Assembly: GCA_944325705.1 (NCBI GenBank)
Contig: CALVBB010000002.1
Coordinates: forward strand, 62,001-126,000
Direction of reading: 5' to 3'
DNA length: 64,000 bases
DNA from: Candidatus Gastranaerophilales bacterium
Lineage (GTDB): Bacteria > Cyanobacteriota > Vampirovibrionia > Gastranaerophilales > Gastranaerophilaceae
Position 1 is the first letter of the stretch. Each line of letters begins with the position of its first letter. This document shows, one piece after another, positions 50,601 through 57,858 of this stretch. The translations under genes and the position numbers were made by a program. The notes under the pieces were generated by a model. The model saw only the letters and a program-made list of their open reading frames with translations. It had not been told where the DNA came from and did not search any database.

Positions 50601-51124
50601 AGTTCGTTTGTCGCCTGTTCTATCCTTCTGTCAAAATCCGCAATACCTGCGATTTCATCAATAATCGTACGCCTGTTGCGCGGGGTGCAGTTTGTAATCC
50701 ATTGAACATCTCCCTGCATCATGACGTTGTAGCTGTTCGGGGTAACATTATATTTTTCAAGAACTGCGTGTATATTGGATAATGTAGTAACCGAATCATT
50801 GAGGTAATATGTACTTGCATAGCCCTGTGAGGATTTTCTTATTCTCCTTGTAATACTTAAATCCTGACCGTCATCCATATCACCGAATGTGACTTTAACA
50901 GAGGCCTCATTTCTTTTTGTATAGGTAGAGATAAAGTGGGAAAGGTTTTCCGCGCGTAAATCACTTGCTTTTGCAAGCCCGAGTGCAAACAGAACACTGT
51001 CTATGATGTTGCTTTTGCCTGAGCCGTTCGGTCCCGATACGGTTGTGAACCCTTTTAAAAACGGGATTTCTGATTTGTTGGCAAATGATTTAAAATTATC
51101 AATCTCAAGTTGTTTTATATACAT
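47633..51124 (-). CDS. smc: Chromosome segregation ATPase Smc
   Basis: 1163 residues: Walker A GPNGSGKSNIIDSVLFALG at about 32-50, coiled-coil arm 1 (about 170-500), the hinge (about 510-680), arm 2 (680-1020) and the C-terminal head with the signature LSGGEKALTALAFVFA and Walker B YAFDEVDASLD. Everything required for a working condensin is present. The mRNA may begin about five bases before ATG 51124 (TATAAT at 51136-51141 on the minus strand). It heads the smc-scpA-scpB operon. Confidence 0.97.
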   Translation of the reverse strand: MYIKQLEIDNFKSFANKSEIPFLKGFTTVSGPNGSGKSNIIDSVLFALGLAKASDLRAENLSHFISTYTKRNEASVKVTFGDMDDGQDLSITRRIRKSSQGYASTYYLNDSVTTLSNIHAVLEKYNVTPNSYNVMMQGDVQWITNCTPRNRRTIIDEIAGIADFDRRIEQATNELSDVEQRVERSTVILTEIDAMLEQLKEEREVAIKYQKLREEKTGLESQINKVRFFDLKKKLEEAHANILEFTKKKKEEEVKNKDLDERLKLINTKYQEVSASIKEKGEAKLLELKSRQEEYKGAVDRKQNALNFSDKQILDGLKTIENAKNGIETFKKKIEDTKLNIKLKEENIKRIEENIDAKKAELKKILEDMTGLSSTAEQHIENRNRLRKELEELQDKSTGLLQQKLPLENELKNLRASLEEARAKLAELEELKANFSSNYDLKKQLVEQLAKEIQDLKTIQQNSMNELDKTNNEINDLNYNIRMAYNKLSKMEAMKSAVQSSMGNAIDTIMNAKLKGVHAPLVKLGTVDKEYSTAMEVAFGGRMAHIVVDDEHVASVAIELLKSSGGGRTTFIPLNKVQKAPSRLSLPKDKGIIDFAINLVDFDEEYINAFYYAVGDTIVVEDMECAKKLIGRYRMVTLAGELFEKSGAITGGSMRKNSLSFSQNDDAQLEEFKNKVKEMEKHLGELEAKKNSLENKLNTIRQNYSDAVSEHSKAKLELDNMNRSYENSENILKEKAEFIKISEPKVEELNKKLDKLEENDISINDKILDIKDKIAEIEKLINDKDLKDLKDKTEGVENEIKRLQANLMTAGNDKNELQREIIFNEGLIKTREEEIVERENNNKKLEQDKIQFKTEIEEINKKSESLRDEIAQIEEKMGELLKQRDEIQTDLNNLEKEKHVRNADIERIAEQIESFKSRRRELEPQLETSRKELEESGVEVNKLEPTEISVEEITAKIQRLDKKMTELGDVNMRALTTYDEKLARQTEIKEQIEVLSKERKEILERMNGYEQLKKETFMKTFNNINENFKEVFHQLSEGEGELKLELPDDPLKGGLTIEAQPRDKKLQRLESMSGGEKALTALAFVFAIQRYMPSPFYAFDEVDASLDTMNVERIAHMVQNQSKDTQFIVVSHRKPMIESANRTIGVTQKEKGITRVTGVKLRD

Positions 51125-51210
51125 TATCCTACCCGATTATAGTCTTATATTCATTAGACAACAACTTGCCGGATATGTCAAAAATGTTACGCCTTTGTTA
51201 ATATTTACGC

Positions 51211-51240
51211 AAAAAAAAACGACTTTTTGAGGAAGTCGTC
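51211..51240 (-). terminator. Terminator at the end of the MGMAAS protein 2 transcript
   Basis: On the minus strand ACGACTT and AAGTCGT (51219-51225 and 51233-51239) form a stem followed by a long U tract (51211-51219). It lies about 165 bp beyond the stop codon of the gene at 51403, in front of the smc promoter. Confidence 0.85.
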
Positions 51241-51283
51241 GGGAAATTTTTATAGGGAATTTTTGGAATTTTAATTATCGTTA

Positions 51284-51397
51284 AACGAATTTTTTAAGAA
51301 ATTCACAAAAAGTCCTGATGTCAACACTAACATTCGGTGAACTTTTTAAAGAATTCGTTCTCGGATAATTGGCGGATATATAGCCTTGCCGCCAATT
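51284..51397 (-). other. Structured 3' untranslated region of MGMAAS gene 2
   Basis: Two further inverted repeats lie between the stop codon and the terminator: AATTGGCGG/CCGCCAATT (51367-51375 and 51389-51397) and a longer 23-base imperfect pair (51284-51306 and 51337-51359). They would fold the mRNA tail and may stabilise it. Confidence 0.5.
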
Positions 51398-51402
51398 TCC
51401 GA

Positions 51403-52494
51403 TTAACCGAATGTTTTGAATGAAGATTCTACGTTCTTTTCAATTACTTTAGATACTGCATCAATTTCTGTTGAAATTGCATCCTGTTCTGTATCTAACT
51501 GTTTCAATCTTAATTCAAGGTTTTTATCTTCAATCTGGATGATTTCAATTTTGTTGTTAATATCTTCGATAGCTTTGTCATAAGTAGCTTTGTCGTATTC
51601 ATACTGGTTCATAGCATCGTTGTATGCGTCCTGATCGGTTGTTGTCTGGGTGGTTAATGAGTAAGTTACTTCATCATCTGTACCAGGATTCAATGTGATA
51701 TTAATGTATCTGCCTGAAGTATCCTGTTCCAGCTTAGCTTCTGTGCCTTTGATTTCATCAGTAACTCTTTCAGAACCTGTTGAATAAGCAGGGATGAATG
51801 ACTGTGATGCACCAGTTTTATCACTGTAGATTGTGGTATCCTTTGTAAGGTCATTAGTCTTATAGAATACCGGATTGTATGTGCCGGAGGTTGTATCGTG
51901 TTTGTAGTATACCTGCCAGAAATCATCTGCACTTTCAACATCTTTGTTGTATTTTTCATCAAGTTTTTCTTTATATGCCTGCTCTTCAAGCAATAACTTG
52001 ATTTGCTGATCTTCAGTCAATGTAGATAGATATTCATCTTTTGCGGCAAATTCTTTGAACTCTGCTGTCAGACTATAATTGCCTTCTGTACCTTGAAGTC
52101 CCTGACCGAGTGCTCTCAACTGTTTTGCACCTACGTTGTAAACATATGCTCCTTCAGTACCGCTTCTGGTTATGATAGATGATGTTGTTGAAACAACGGC
52201 TGTATCATCTGTATAGCTTCTTGTATAGCTTACAAGGAATTTACCTTCGCCCTGTGCAATCAATGAAGTTACAACGTTTTCAAGTGCACCGTCAGTGAAT
52301 GAGTAAACTGTCTTTGTGAAATCATCTACTGAAGGCGGAACAGGAACTTCCATACCTAACAACTGATTGTAGTAGTTAGCAGACTGGTTAGATAATGTTG
52401 TTCTCTGCTGGTTAATCTGTTGTCCTTCATATTCTACGTTTGTCTTTCTTGCTGTCAGACCTAAGAACCTGGCCTGTGATGCTGCCATTCCCAT
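51403..52494 (-). CDS. MGMAAS-family protein 2 (363 residues), function unknown
   Basis: A 363-residue paralogue of the gene at 35.6-37.1 kb, with nearly identical first 50 and last 110 residues but a shorter, different middle (about residues 90-250) that is Tyr/Lys-rich. Helical coiled-coil ends and no Sec signal. DNA identity in the ends has drifted mostly at synonymous sites. The leader region shares a TAAAGTTTTCA...GCCG block with the other gene. AAAGGGAT precedes ATG 52494. A structured 3' UTR and a strong terminator follow. The combination suggests a highly expressed, secreted or surface filament subunit; not proven. Confidence 0.87.
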   Translation of the reverse strand: MGMAASQARFLGLTARKTNVEYEGQQINQQRTTLSNQSANYYNQLLGMEVPVPPSVDDFTKTVYSFTDGALENVVTSLIAQGEGKFLVSYTRSYTDDTAVVSTTSSIITRSGTEGAYVYNVGAKQLRALGQGLQGTEGNYSLTAEFKEFAAKDEYLSTLTEDQQIKLLLEEQAYKEKLDEKYNKDVESADDFWQVYYKHDTTSGTYNPVFYKTNDLTKDTTIYSDKTGASQSFIPAYSTGSERVTDEIKGTEAKLEQDTSGRYINITLNPGTDDEVTYSLTTQTTTDQDAYNDAMNQYEYDKATYDKAIEDINNKIEIIQIEDKNLELRLKQLDTEQDAISTEIDAVSKVIEKNVESSFKTFG

Positions 52495-52645
52495 AGCATA
52501 ATCCCTTTCGTTTTTTATTTCCTTGTGTTATTAGTATCGGCATGCTGAGTTGAAAACTTTAATTTTTGGCTTTATGTTTGTAATATTTCTTAACAAATAT
52601 CATCTATATAGAGGTTGCAATTTTGCCTAAAAGCCTTGTGCCGAC

Positions 52646-52680
52646 AAAAAAGGAACTGATTGAATAATCAGTTCCTTTTT
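52646..52680. terminator. Bidirectional terminator of the phosphorylase gene
   Basis: AAAAAGGAACTGATT (52647-52661), a GAAT loop and AATCAGTTCCTTTTT (52666-52680) form a 15-bp stem with U-runs on both strands. It sits 20 bp after the phosphorylase stop and 150 bp upstream of MGMAAS gene 2. Confidence 0.92.
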
Positions 52681-52700
52681 GCAAATATTATATATATTAA

Positions 52701-54392
52701 TTATTTAATATTTGAGAAAGTCCAGGCATCAAAGGTTGGAGTTTCAGAAATTTTCATTTCTTTTTTGTCTGTACCTGTTGATGAATCATCGTGTGCAATC
52801 GGTTTATACAATCTGTTGTAGTATTCGATTACCATTCTGTCAGAATTGAAGTAAGCTTCGGAAGTTCTGATAGCCTGTCTCATCAATCTTGCCCATTCCT
52901 GTTTGTTTTCGTAGTATGTCGGAATGATTCTGTTTTCGATGATATTCATGATACATTCATGGTCTTTCCAATGACGTTCTTCCCAAGGCATTTCGTCATC
53001 AAGTCCAGGATATTCAACAGTGTAACCGTTAATTCCGTCGAATGTACCTTCTACAGTCCAGCCGTCATAGATTGATAAGTGTAATGCGCCGTTAGCGTTT
53101 GCTGACATACCGGAAGTACCAGAAGCTTCAAACGGTCTGAGCGGTGTATTTAACCAGATGTCTGAACCGCGTTTGAGTAATCCTGAGAGTTGAAGTTCAT
53201 ATCCAGGAAGAACAACAACGTTTTTCATTGAATGAGATCTATTCAAGAGTTTGTTGAACATTTCTTTACCCATAACATCATCCGGATGGAATTTGCCGGC
53301 AAAGATAATCTGAACTTTGTTTTCGTCAAGAAGTTTGTTAATTCTGTCTTTATCCATCAATATTAACCAGGCACGTTTGTAGTCAGCAAATCTTCTTGCC
53401 CATGTAATTGTCAATACATCAGGATCAAATCTTTTACCTGCAACGTTTGCAACGTGCTTGAAGAGTTCTTCTTTCATTTCACGTTTAACAGCAAGCAATT
53501 GTTCAGGAGTATGTGCGTTTTTAATACGGTCATCCTGCCAATAGTGGAGGTTTACTGCATTGGTGATTGCTCTAATCGGACATCTGCCGTCAACCCATTC
53601 CCACATCTTGTTTGCAACAAGACCGTGAAGCTGTGATACAGCGTTTGCAATTCTTGACATTCTCAAAGCTGCGACTGTAAGCGAGAAGTTCTCTCCGCCG
53701 AGGTTCACTGCAGTTTCACGAGAAGCGCCTGCAAAGAAGCCGCCTTCCATAAGTGTATCAACCCAGTGAACTTCGTTGCCTGCTGCAACAGGAGTGTGAG
53801 TTGTAAATACAGTGTGTTTTTTAACTTCTTCAAGGTTGCCGTTGTGCTGTCTTAATAATTCAAAAGCAGCAGGAAGCGCGTGTCCTTCGTTCATGTGAAC
53901 AACATCAAATTTATAGCCTACTGCCTGCAGAATTCTTACACCGGCAATACCAAGAACTGTTTCCTGAGCAATTCTGATTTTTTCGTTTCCATCGTAAAGC
54001 TTGTGAGAAATACTCTTAGCCCAATCGCTATTGCCTTCAATATCAGTTGTTAAAAGATATACAGGGCACGCGCCAAATAATTCAGGCTCAACAAGGTAAG
54101 CTTTAACTTTAACTTTTTCACCGAAAATATCAACTTCTGTTTGAACGTTAATGTCTTTTAAGAAATCATAATATTTTCTGATGTACGCAACTTCAACCTG
54201 ACCATCGTGTGCAATTCTCTGGTCATAGTAGCCGTATGACCATAACATAGTTACGCCGACCATTGGCATCTGTAAGTATCCTGCAGATAACATGTGTGAA
54301 CCTGCGAGAAATCCTAAACCGCCTGAATATGTCTTTAAAGACTGATCAAGAGCGATTTCCATTGAAAAGTATGCTACATTTGGTAATGACAT
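52701..54392 (-). CDS. glgP: Alpha-glucan phosphorylase, short type
   Basis: A 563-residue GT35-type phosphorylase that releases glucose-1-phosphate from glycogen or maltodextrin. The start NVAYFSMEIALDQSLKTYSGGLGFLAG is the family's, followed by VVHMNEGHALPA, VFTTHTPVAAGNE (about residue 205), the catalytic-site YKRAWLI near residue 335 and the pyridoxal-binding region with EASGTSGMSANANGALHLS near 440. It is the shorter archaeal/Thermotoga type. Together with glgC it implies a glycogen cycle. The C-terminal 20 residues are Asp/Ser/Lys-rich and variable. Confidence 0.95.
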   Translation of the reverse strand: MSLPNVAYFSMEIALDQSLKTYSGGLGFLAGSHMLSAGYLQMPMVGVTMLWSYGYYDQRIAHDGQVEVAYIRKYYDFLKDINVQTEVDIFGEKVKVKAYLVEPELFGACPVYLLTTDIEGNSDWAKSISHKLYDGNEKIRIAQETVLGIAGVRILQAVGYKFDVVHMNEGHALPAAFELLRQHNGNLEEVKKHTVFTTHTPVAAGNEVHWVDTLMEGGFFAGASRETAVNLGGENFSLTVAALRMSRIANAVSQLHGLVANKMWEWVDGRCPIRAITNAVNLHYWQDDRIKNAHTPEQLLAVKREMKEELFKHVANVAGKRFDPDVLTITWARRFADYKRAWLILMDKDRINKLLDENKVQIIFAGKFHPDDVMGKEMFNKLLNRSHSMKNVVVLPGYELQLSGLLKRGSDIWLNTPLRPFEASGTSGMSANANGALHLSIYDGWTVEGTFDGINGYTVEYPGLDDEMPWEERHWKDHECIMNIIENRIIPTYYENKQEWARLMRQAIRTSEAYFNSDRMVIEYYNRLYKPIAHDDSSTGTDKKEMKISETPTFDAWTFSNIK

Positions 54393-54503
54393 ATTTAACC
54401 CTTTCCTCTTATACTAAATACGTAATTTCATCACCCTTAGTTGGGGTAATAACAGCATACCACAAAAAATCTCTAGTCAATTGTAATTATAATAATTTTT
54501 ACA

Positions 54504-54539
54504 ACTAATCCTTGAGAATTAGTCAGATAGTGCTATCTG
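54504..54539. promoter_or_regulatory. Two adjacent dyads between divergent genes
   Basis: ACTAAT (54504-54509) with ATTAGT (54518-54523), and directly beside it CAGATAG-TG-CTATCTG (54524-54539). They lie between the start codons of the phosphorylase gene and the subtilase-like gene. The second is too tight to be a hairpin, which suggests an operator bound by a dimeric regulator. Confidence 0.45.
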
Positions 54540-54614
54540 GCATTAACAAAACTTAACAATAAGGCAATTTAATACAGAAAAAGCACTTTATTTAATTATA
54601 GGGGATATATTAAT

Positions 54615-56003
54615 ATGGGAATGGCAGCAGGAAAAATTGCATCTGTAGCACGTACTTTTGTAAAAGCGTGCAAGAAAAAGAGTATTCTTCAAACAAAACC
54701 TAATATTTTTCACGGGATAAACCCGACACTTACATATCCAAAAAGCGGAGAACCCTTTGCTCTGCCCAGATATATTTCTAAAGAGATGCAAGAAGTAAGG
54801 CAAATGAACAAAATTTCAATATATGAAGCGCGTGCTGCACAAAGAGCTGATTCTGTTTCATTTCCTAAAGCTTCTGCAGAAGATTTGCAGCGTCTGACTG
54901 CAAATACTTTTGAAGCAAGCTACTCAAGGTGTGTCTATGTAAGACCGAAAGACGGTGAGATTTTTAATCTTTTAAAGACAGGAGAAACAAAAGACGGTAA
55001 ATATATTATGAGGGTGCTTGATAGTGAGGGTGCCTTCATTAAAGAAGTACAGGTTAAGCCTAAAGTTCATGTTATTATAGATGATTTAAGCGAAAAGTCT
55101 TTTGACCGGCATAATCCTGACTGGAGATTTCAGGAACTGTATAATTTATCACATGCTGAATATATGAGTATCGGAGCTCGTAAAAATAATCCTTTTGAAA
55201 AAGTTGTCATATTTAATGTTTCAGAGCCTTGCAAAAATGGAAAAGTCAATGATGAGCTAAAGGTGCTTGAAATATACAGAGATCTTGCAAAGAAAATACA
55301 AAACGGCGAAAATATGGATATTATATCCATATCACGCGGTGCCGGCGGAATAGGACATGATTTACCGGGCAGAATTACCGGCAGGGATTACAATGATATA
55401 ATGACGAATGAATCATATCGAGCCCTTGTACAAATTGCGAACCAAAACGGAGTGAGAGTGCTAAATTCCGCGGGAAACGGCGGGCCTTCAAAACTAAATA
55501 GAAACCTTTTGAACAGCGGAGCCGAGGGTGTAGGAGCACTGGGGCGCAACGGAAAAGTAATTGAGTATTCTTCAACAAGAAATACTTACTGGACGCAGCA
55601 TTATGAACGCAGCGGCTTCCCTGTAATTTTCAGCAAGGATGGTATTAATATTACCGGTACCTCAGGAATTGATATTCCAGTAAAAAATATGCTTATAGGA
55701 CAGGAGAATAATGCAGTACAGGCAAGATTTTATAGATTGAAAAGCATGATGCAAAAAATATCCGACGAGCACTGGAAAACTACTGACAAAGCTTTAAAAG
55801 CAGAGCTTGAAAATAAGTTTAATTTTCTGAAAGGATGCCTGGATAAAATCGGCAACTGGTACTATGTTCTAACCGTTGACAGCAGAACAGGCAAGCTTCA
55901 TATACCGGAGATGAGTTTTGGAAGCTGCGGCGGCACCTCGCTTGCGACAGCTGCAAGGGCGGCTAAAATTAACCTTCACGAAACAATGAAAGAAGTTTTG
56001 TAA
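54615..56003 (+). CDS. Divergent subtilisin-like (S8) serine protease without signal peptide
   Basis: A 462-residue protein. The last 300 residues follow the S8 order: Asp in HVIIDDLS (D156), His in LSHAEYM (H180), the substrate region IISISRGAGG, Asn in VLNSAGNGG (N288), GVGALGRNGKVIEYSSTRN, and Ser in CGGTSLATAARAA (S442). Positions match the triad plus oxyanion Asn, but the His motif lacks HGTH, and an insert of 80 residues sits before the Ser. The N-terminus MGMAAGKIAS is not a Sec signal; IFHGINP (F32-H-G34) matches the N-terminal signature. Residues 40-150 could be a prodomain. AGGGGAT precedes ATG 54615. It ends one base before the convergent lyase gene. Confidence 0.82.
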   Translation: MGMAAGKIASVARTFVKACKKKSILQTKPNIFHGINPTLTYPKSGEPFALPRYISKEMQEVRQMNKISIYEARAAQRADSVSFPKASAEDLQRLTANTFEASYSRCVYVRPKDGEIFNLLKTGETKDGKYIMRVLDSEGAFIKEVQVKPKVHVIIDDLSEKSFDRHNPDWRFQELYNLSHAEYMSIGARKNNPFEKVVIFNVSEPCKNGKVNDELKVLEIYRDLAKKIQNGENMDIISISRGAGGIGHDLPGRITGRDYNDIMTNESYRALVQIANQNGVRVLNSAGNGGPSKLNRNLLNSGAEGVGALGRNGKVIEYSSTRNTYWTQHYERSGFPVIFSKDGINITGTSGIDIPVKNMLIGQENNAVQARFYRLKSMMQKISDEHWKTTDKALKAELENKFNFLKGCLDKIGNWYYVLTVDSRTGKLHIPEMSFGSCGGTSLATAARAAKINLHETMKEVL

Positions 56004-57236
56004 CTACTTCATTACTTTTTCCAGAATTTTTGTCAGCGCTATTTTTACGTGTGCGTAATTTAATCCGCCCTGCATATAAGCGACGTAAGGTGCTCTCATA
56101 GGCCCGTCTGCCGAAAGTTCAATTGTAGAGCCTTCTATAAACGTTCCGCCTGCCATGATAACTTTATCTTCATATCCAGGAATGTATTCTGGAATTGGAG
56201 TTACGTATCCGTTAACCGGCGAGAGTGACTGAATTGTTCTGCAAAACTGTTCCAGAGGCTCTGGAGAATTGAAAGTAATATTCTGTATAATATCAGTGCG
56301 TTTTTCGTTAAATTTCGGCGAAGAATTGTAGCCGATCTCATCAAAGATTTTCGCGGCAAGAACTGCACCTTTTACGGCTTCCGACACAACTGAAGGCGCC
56401 ATAAAAAGCCCCTGAAAAATTAGTCTGTGCTGATTAAACATTGCGCCGCCTTCTGCGCCAATTCCCGGTGCGGTAAGTCTGTTTGCGGCTCTGTCAACAA
56501 GTCTGGCTTTCCCTGCGATATAGCCTCCGGCCTCTACAATTCCGCCGCCGGGATTTTTAATTAGAGAGCCTGCAATTATATCGGCCCCGGCTTCAAGAGG
56601 TTCTTTAGCTTCTACAAATTCGCCGTAACAGTTATCCACAAAACAGATGCAATCAGGATTTTTCTTTTTAACAACCCTGCAAATTTCGCCGATGGTGTCA
56701 ACTGTGAGGGATTTTCTTGTGGAATAGCCTTTTGAACGCTGTATGAGAACCATTTTTACAGTTTCGTCAATTGTTTTTTCTATTGCGTCTAAATCAACGT
56801 CATTGTCTTTAAGCGGTACTTCGTCGTACAAAATTCCATGCGCTATGAGAGAATCTTCTCTGATTTCTTCCTCCCCGAGTGTACCTATGACTTCCTGCAT
56901 GGTATCATACGGTGCGCCGGCGACAGAGATAAGCCTGTCTCCAGGTCTGAGGTTCCCGAAAAGAACACACGCAAGAGTATGCGTTCCTGAGGCAAAGTGT
57001 ATTCTGGCAATAGCTTTCTCAGCTTTGAAAACATCTGCAAAAACTCTATCCAGAATTTCCCGCCCCATATCATCATGCCCGTAACCTGAAACCGTATAAA
57101 AATGTTCGGGTGCAACTTTATTTTCTATAAAGGCATTTAAAACTTTTTCCTGATTAAAATCTCTTATTTCATCAATAATTTCAAATTGTTCTCTAATGTC
57201 TTTTTCGGCTTGTTTAATAATTTCTTTGCTATTCAT
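56004..57236 (-). CDS. Methionine gamma-lyase/aluminium-resistance family PLP enzyme
   Basis: A 410-residue PLP-dependent enzyme of the Alr/methionine gamma-lyase group. It has GYGHDDMGREILDRVF near the start, FASGTHTLACVLFGNL, VLIQRSKGYSTR (region of the PLP lysine; the lysine at SLIKNPGGGIV is a second candidate), FVDNCYGEFVE (Asp-Asn) and APGIGAEGG. The activity is uncertain: sulphur amino acid breakdown or cysteine desulphuration. The C-terminal GPMRAPYVAYMQGGLNYAH is typical. It abuts the subtilase stop exactly. Confidence 0.92.
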   Translation of the reverse strand: MNSKEIIKQAEKDIREQFEIIDEIRDFNQEKVLNAFIENKVAPEHFYTVSGYGHDDMGREILDRVFADVFKAEKAIARIHFASGTHTLACVLFGNLRPGDRLISVAGAPYDTMQEVIGTLGEEEIREDSLIAHGILYDEVPLKDNDVDLDAIEKTIDETVKMVLIQRSKGYSTRKSLTVDTIGEICRVVKKKNPDCICFVDNCYGEFVEAKEPLEAGADIIAGSLIKNPGGGIVEAGGYIAGKARLVDRAANRLTAPGIGAEGGAMFNQHRLIFQGLFMAPSVVSEAVKGAVLAAKIFDEIGYNSSPKFNEKRTDIIQNITFNSPEPLEQFCRTIQSLSPVNGYVTPIPEYIPGYEDKVIMAGGTFIEGSTIELSADGPMRAPYVAYMQGGLNYAHVKIALTKILEKVMK

Positions 57237-57354
57237 ATCATATCCCTCTGGAGGTAGTGTAGCATGAAAATAAATTTAATACTATTGCGTTAGGCGATAA
57301 GGTGATGAGAGACAGGTCGGATTTACAAATCAGGCTAAGAATTGCTTTTATTTA

Positions 57355-57433
57355 AGGAACCGTAGTATTAATTTTCTCAATACGCTCACGCCCTGCTTCC
57401 GCTATCGTTTCGAAAACTAATACTACGGTTCCT
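57355..57433. repeat. 79-bp palindromic element
   Basis: Arms 57355-57376 (AGGAACCGTAGTATTAATTTTC) and 57412-57433 are inverted copies with one mismatch over 22 bases, around a 35-base GC-rich loop (57377-57411). No U tract follows on either strand, so it is not a normal terminator. Candidate: a REP or miniature transposable element, or a recombination site. Confidence 0.8.
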
Positions 57434-57523
57434 AACTACAGCAATGTCCGGTCATATTACTAATTCAACCTAACCCCTTATTGCCCCATTGGCGGATTGC
57501 CATATCTCCTTTTTTACTATCCC

Positions 57524-57552
57524 TTTACAAAGCCGCAGGGAAAATATATAAT
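57524..57552 (+). promoter_or_regulatory. Promoter of small gene at 57578
   Basis: TTTACA (57524-57529), 17-bp spacer, TATAAT (57547-57552): a near-consensus sigma-70 promoter. The leader is about 20 bases and contains the AAAGGAG ribosome site. Confidence 0.75.
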
Positions 57553-57577
57553 CTTGTCATATGAAAGGAGTAAAAAT

Positions 57578-57781
57578 ATGTATCATGTTTACAGAGAAAG
57601 AAACCATTCCGAATTTTCAAGAGCTTTGATGGGGGAATTTACTGATCTTGATGAGGCAAGAGAGTGCGCAAAAAAATCTATTGCGGGTAAGGATGATTAT
57701 AATTATCTTATTATTGAAACCGACGGTCACGTCAACAATTACGGCGACTTAATTACAACTGTAATTGAGGAAAGTGATTAA
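57578..57781 (+). CDS. Small unrecognised protein, 67 residues
   Basis: A 67-residue protein starting MYHVYRERNHSEFSRALMGEFTDLDEA, with the rest acidic and hydrophilic. The start at ATG 57578 is set by AAAGGAG seven bases before it and by the strong promoter upstream; a longer in-frame reading upstream would run through the promoter. No family recognised. It is followed by a hairpin that also covers the start of the next gene. Confidence 0.8.
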   Translation: MYHVYRERNHSEFSRALMGEFTDLDEARECAKKSIAGKDDYNYLIIETDGHVNNYGDLITTVIEESD

Positions 57782-57815
57782 GCCCTCCGGCTGATAGAAA
57801 AAATTAATTATTTAA

Positions 57816-57858
57816 GAAATAAGATTAAGTATGAGGTGCTTAATCTTATTTTTATTTA
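57816..57858 (+). promoter_or_regulatory. Terminator-like hairpin with the next gene's start codon in its loop
   Basis: AATAAGATTAAG (57818-57829) pairs perfectly with CTTAATCTTATT (57839-57850), followed by TTTATTTAT. The nine-base loop (57830-57838) contains the ATG of the next gene at 57831. It terminates transcription after the small gene, or regulates translation of the VWA gene, or both. Confidence 0.7.

Larger units (their letters stand above)
57237..57577. other. 341-bp gene-free region with palindrome and promoter
   Basis: No gene is visible. It holds the 79-bp palindrome (57355-57433) and the promoter of the small gene (57524-57552). Partial inverse similarity (ggcgataagg near 57291 and the complement of ccttattgcc near 57478) suggests a larger decayed repeat. 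Confidence 0.55.

Noticed and set aside
57355-57433. Integron attC site
   Set aside because: The RYYYAAC/GTTRRRY core spacing is not present; also no integrase in the window.
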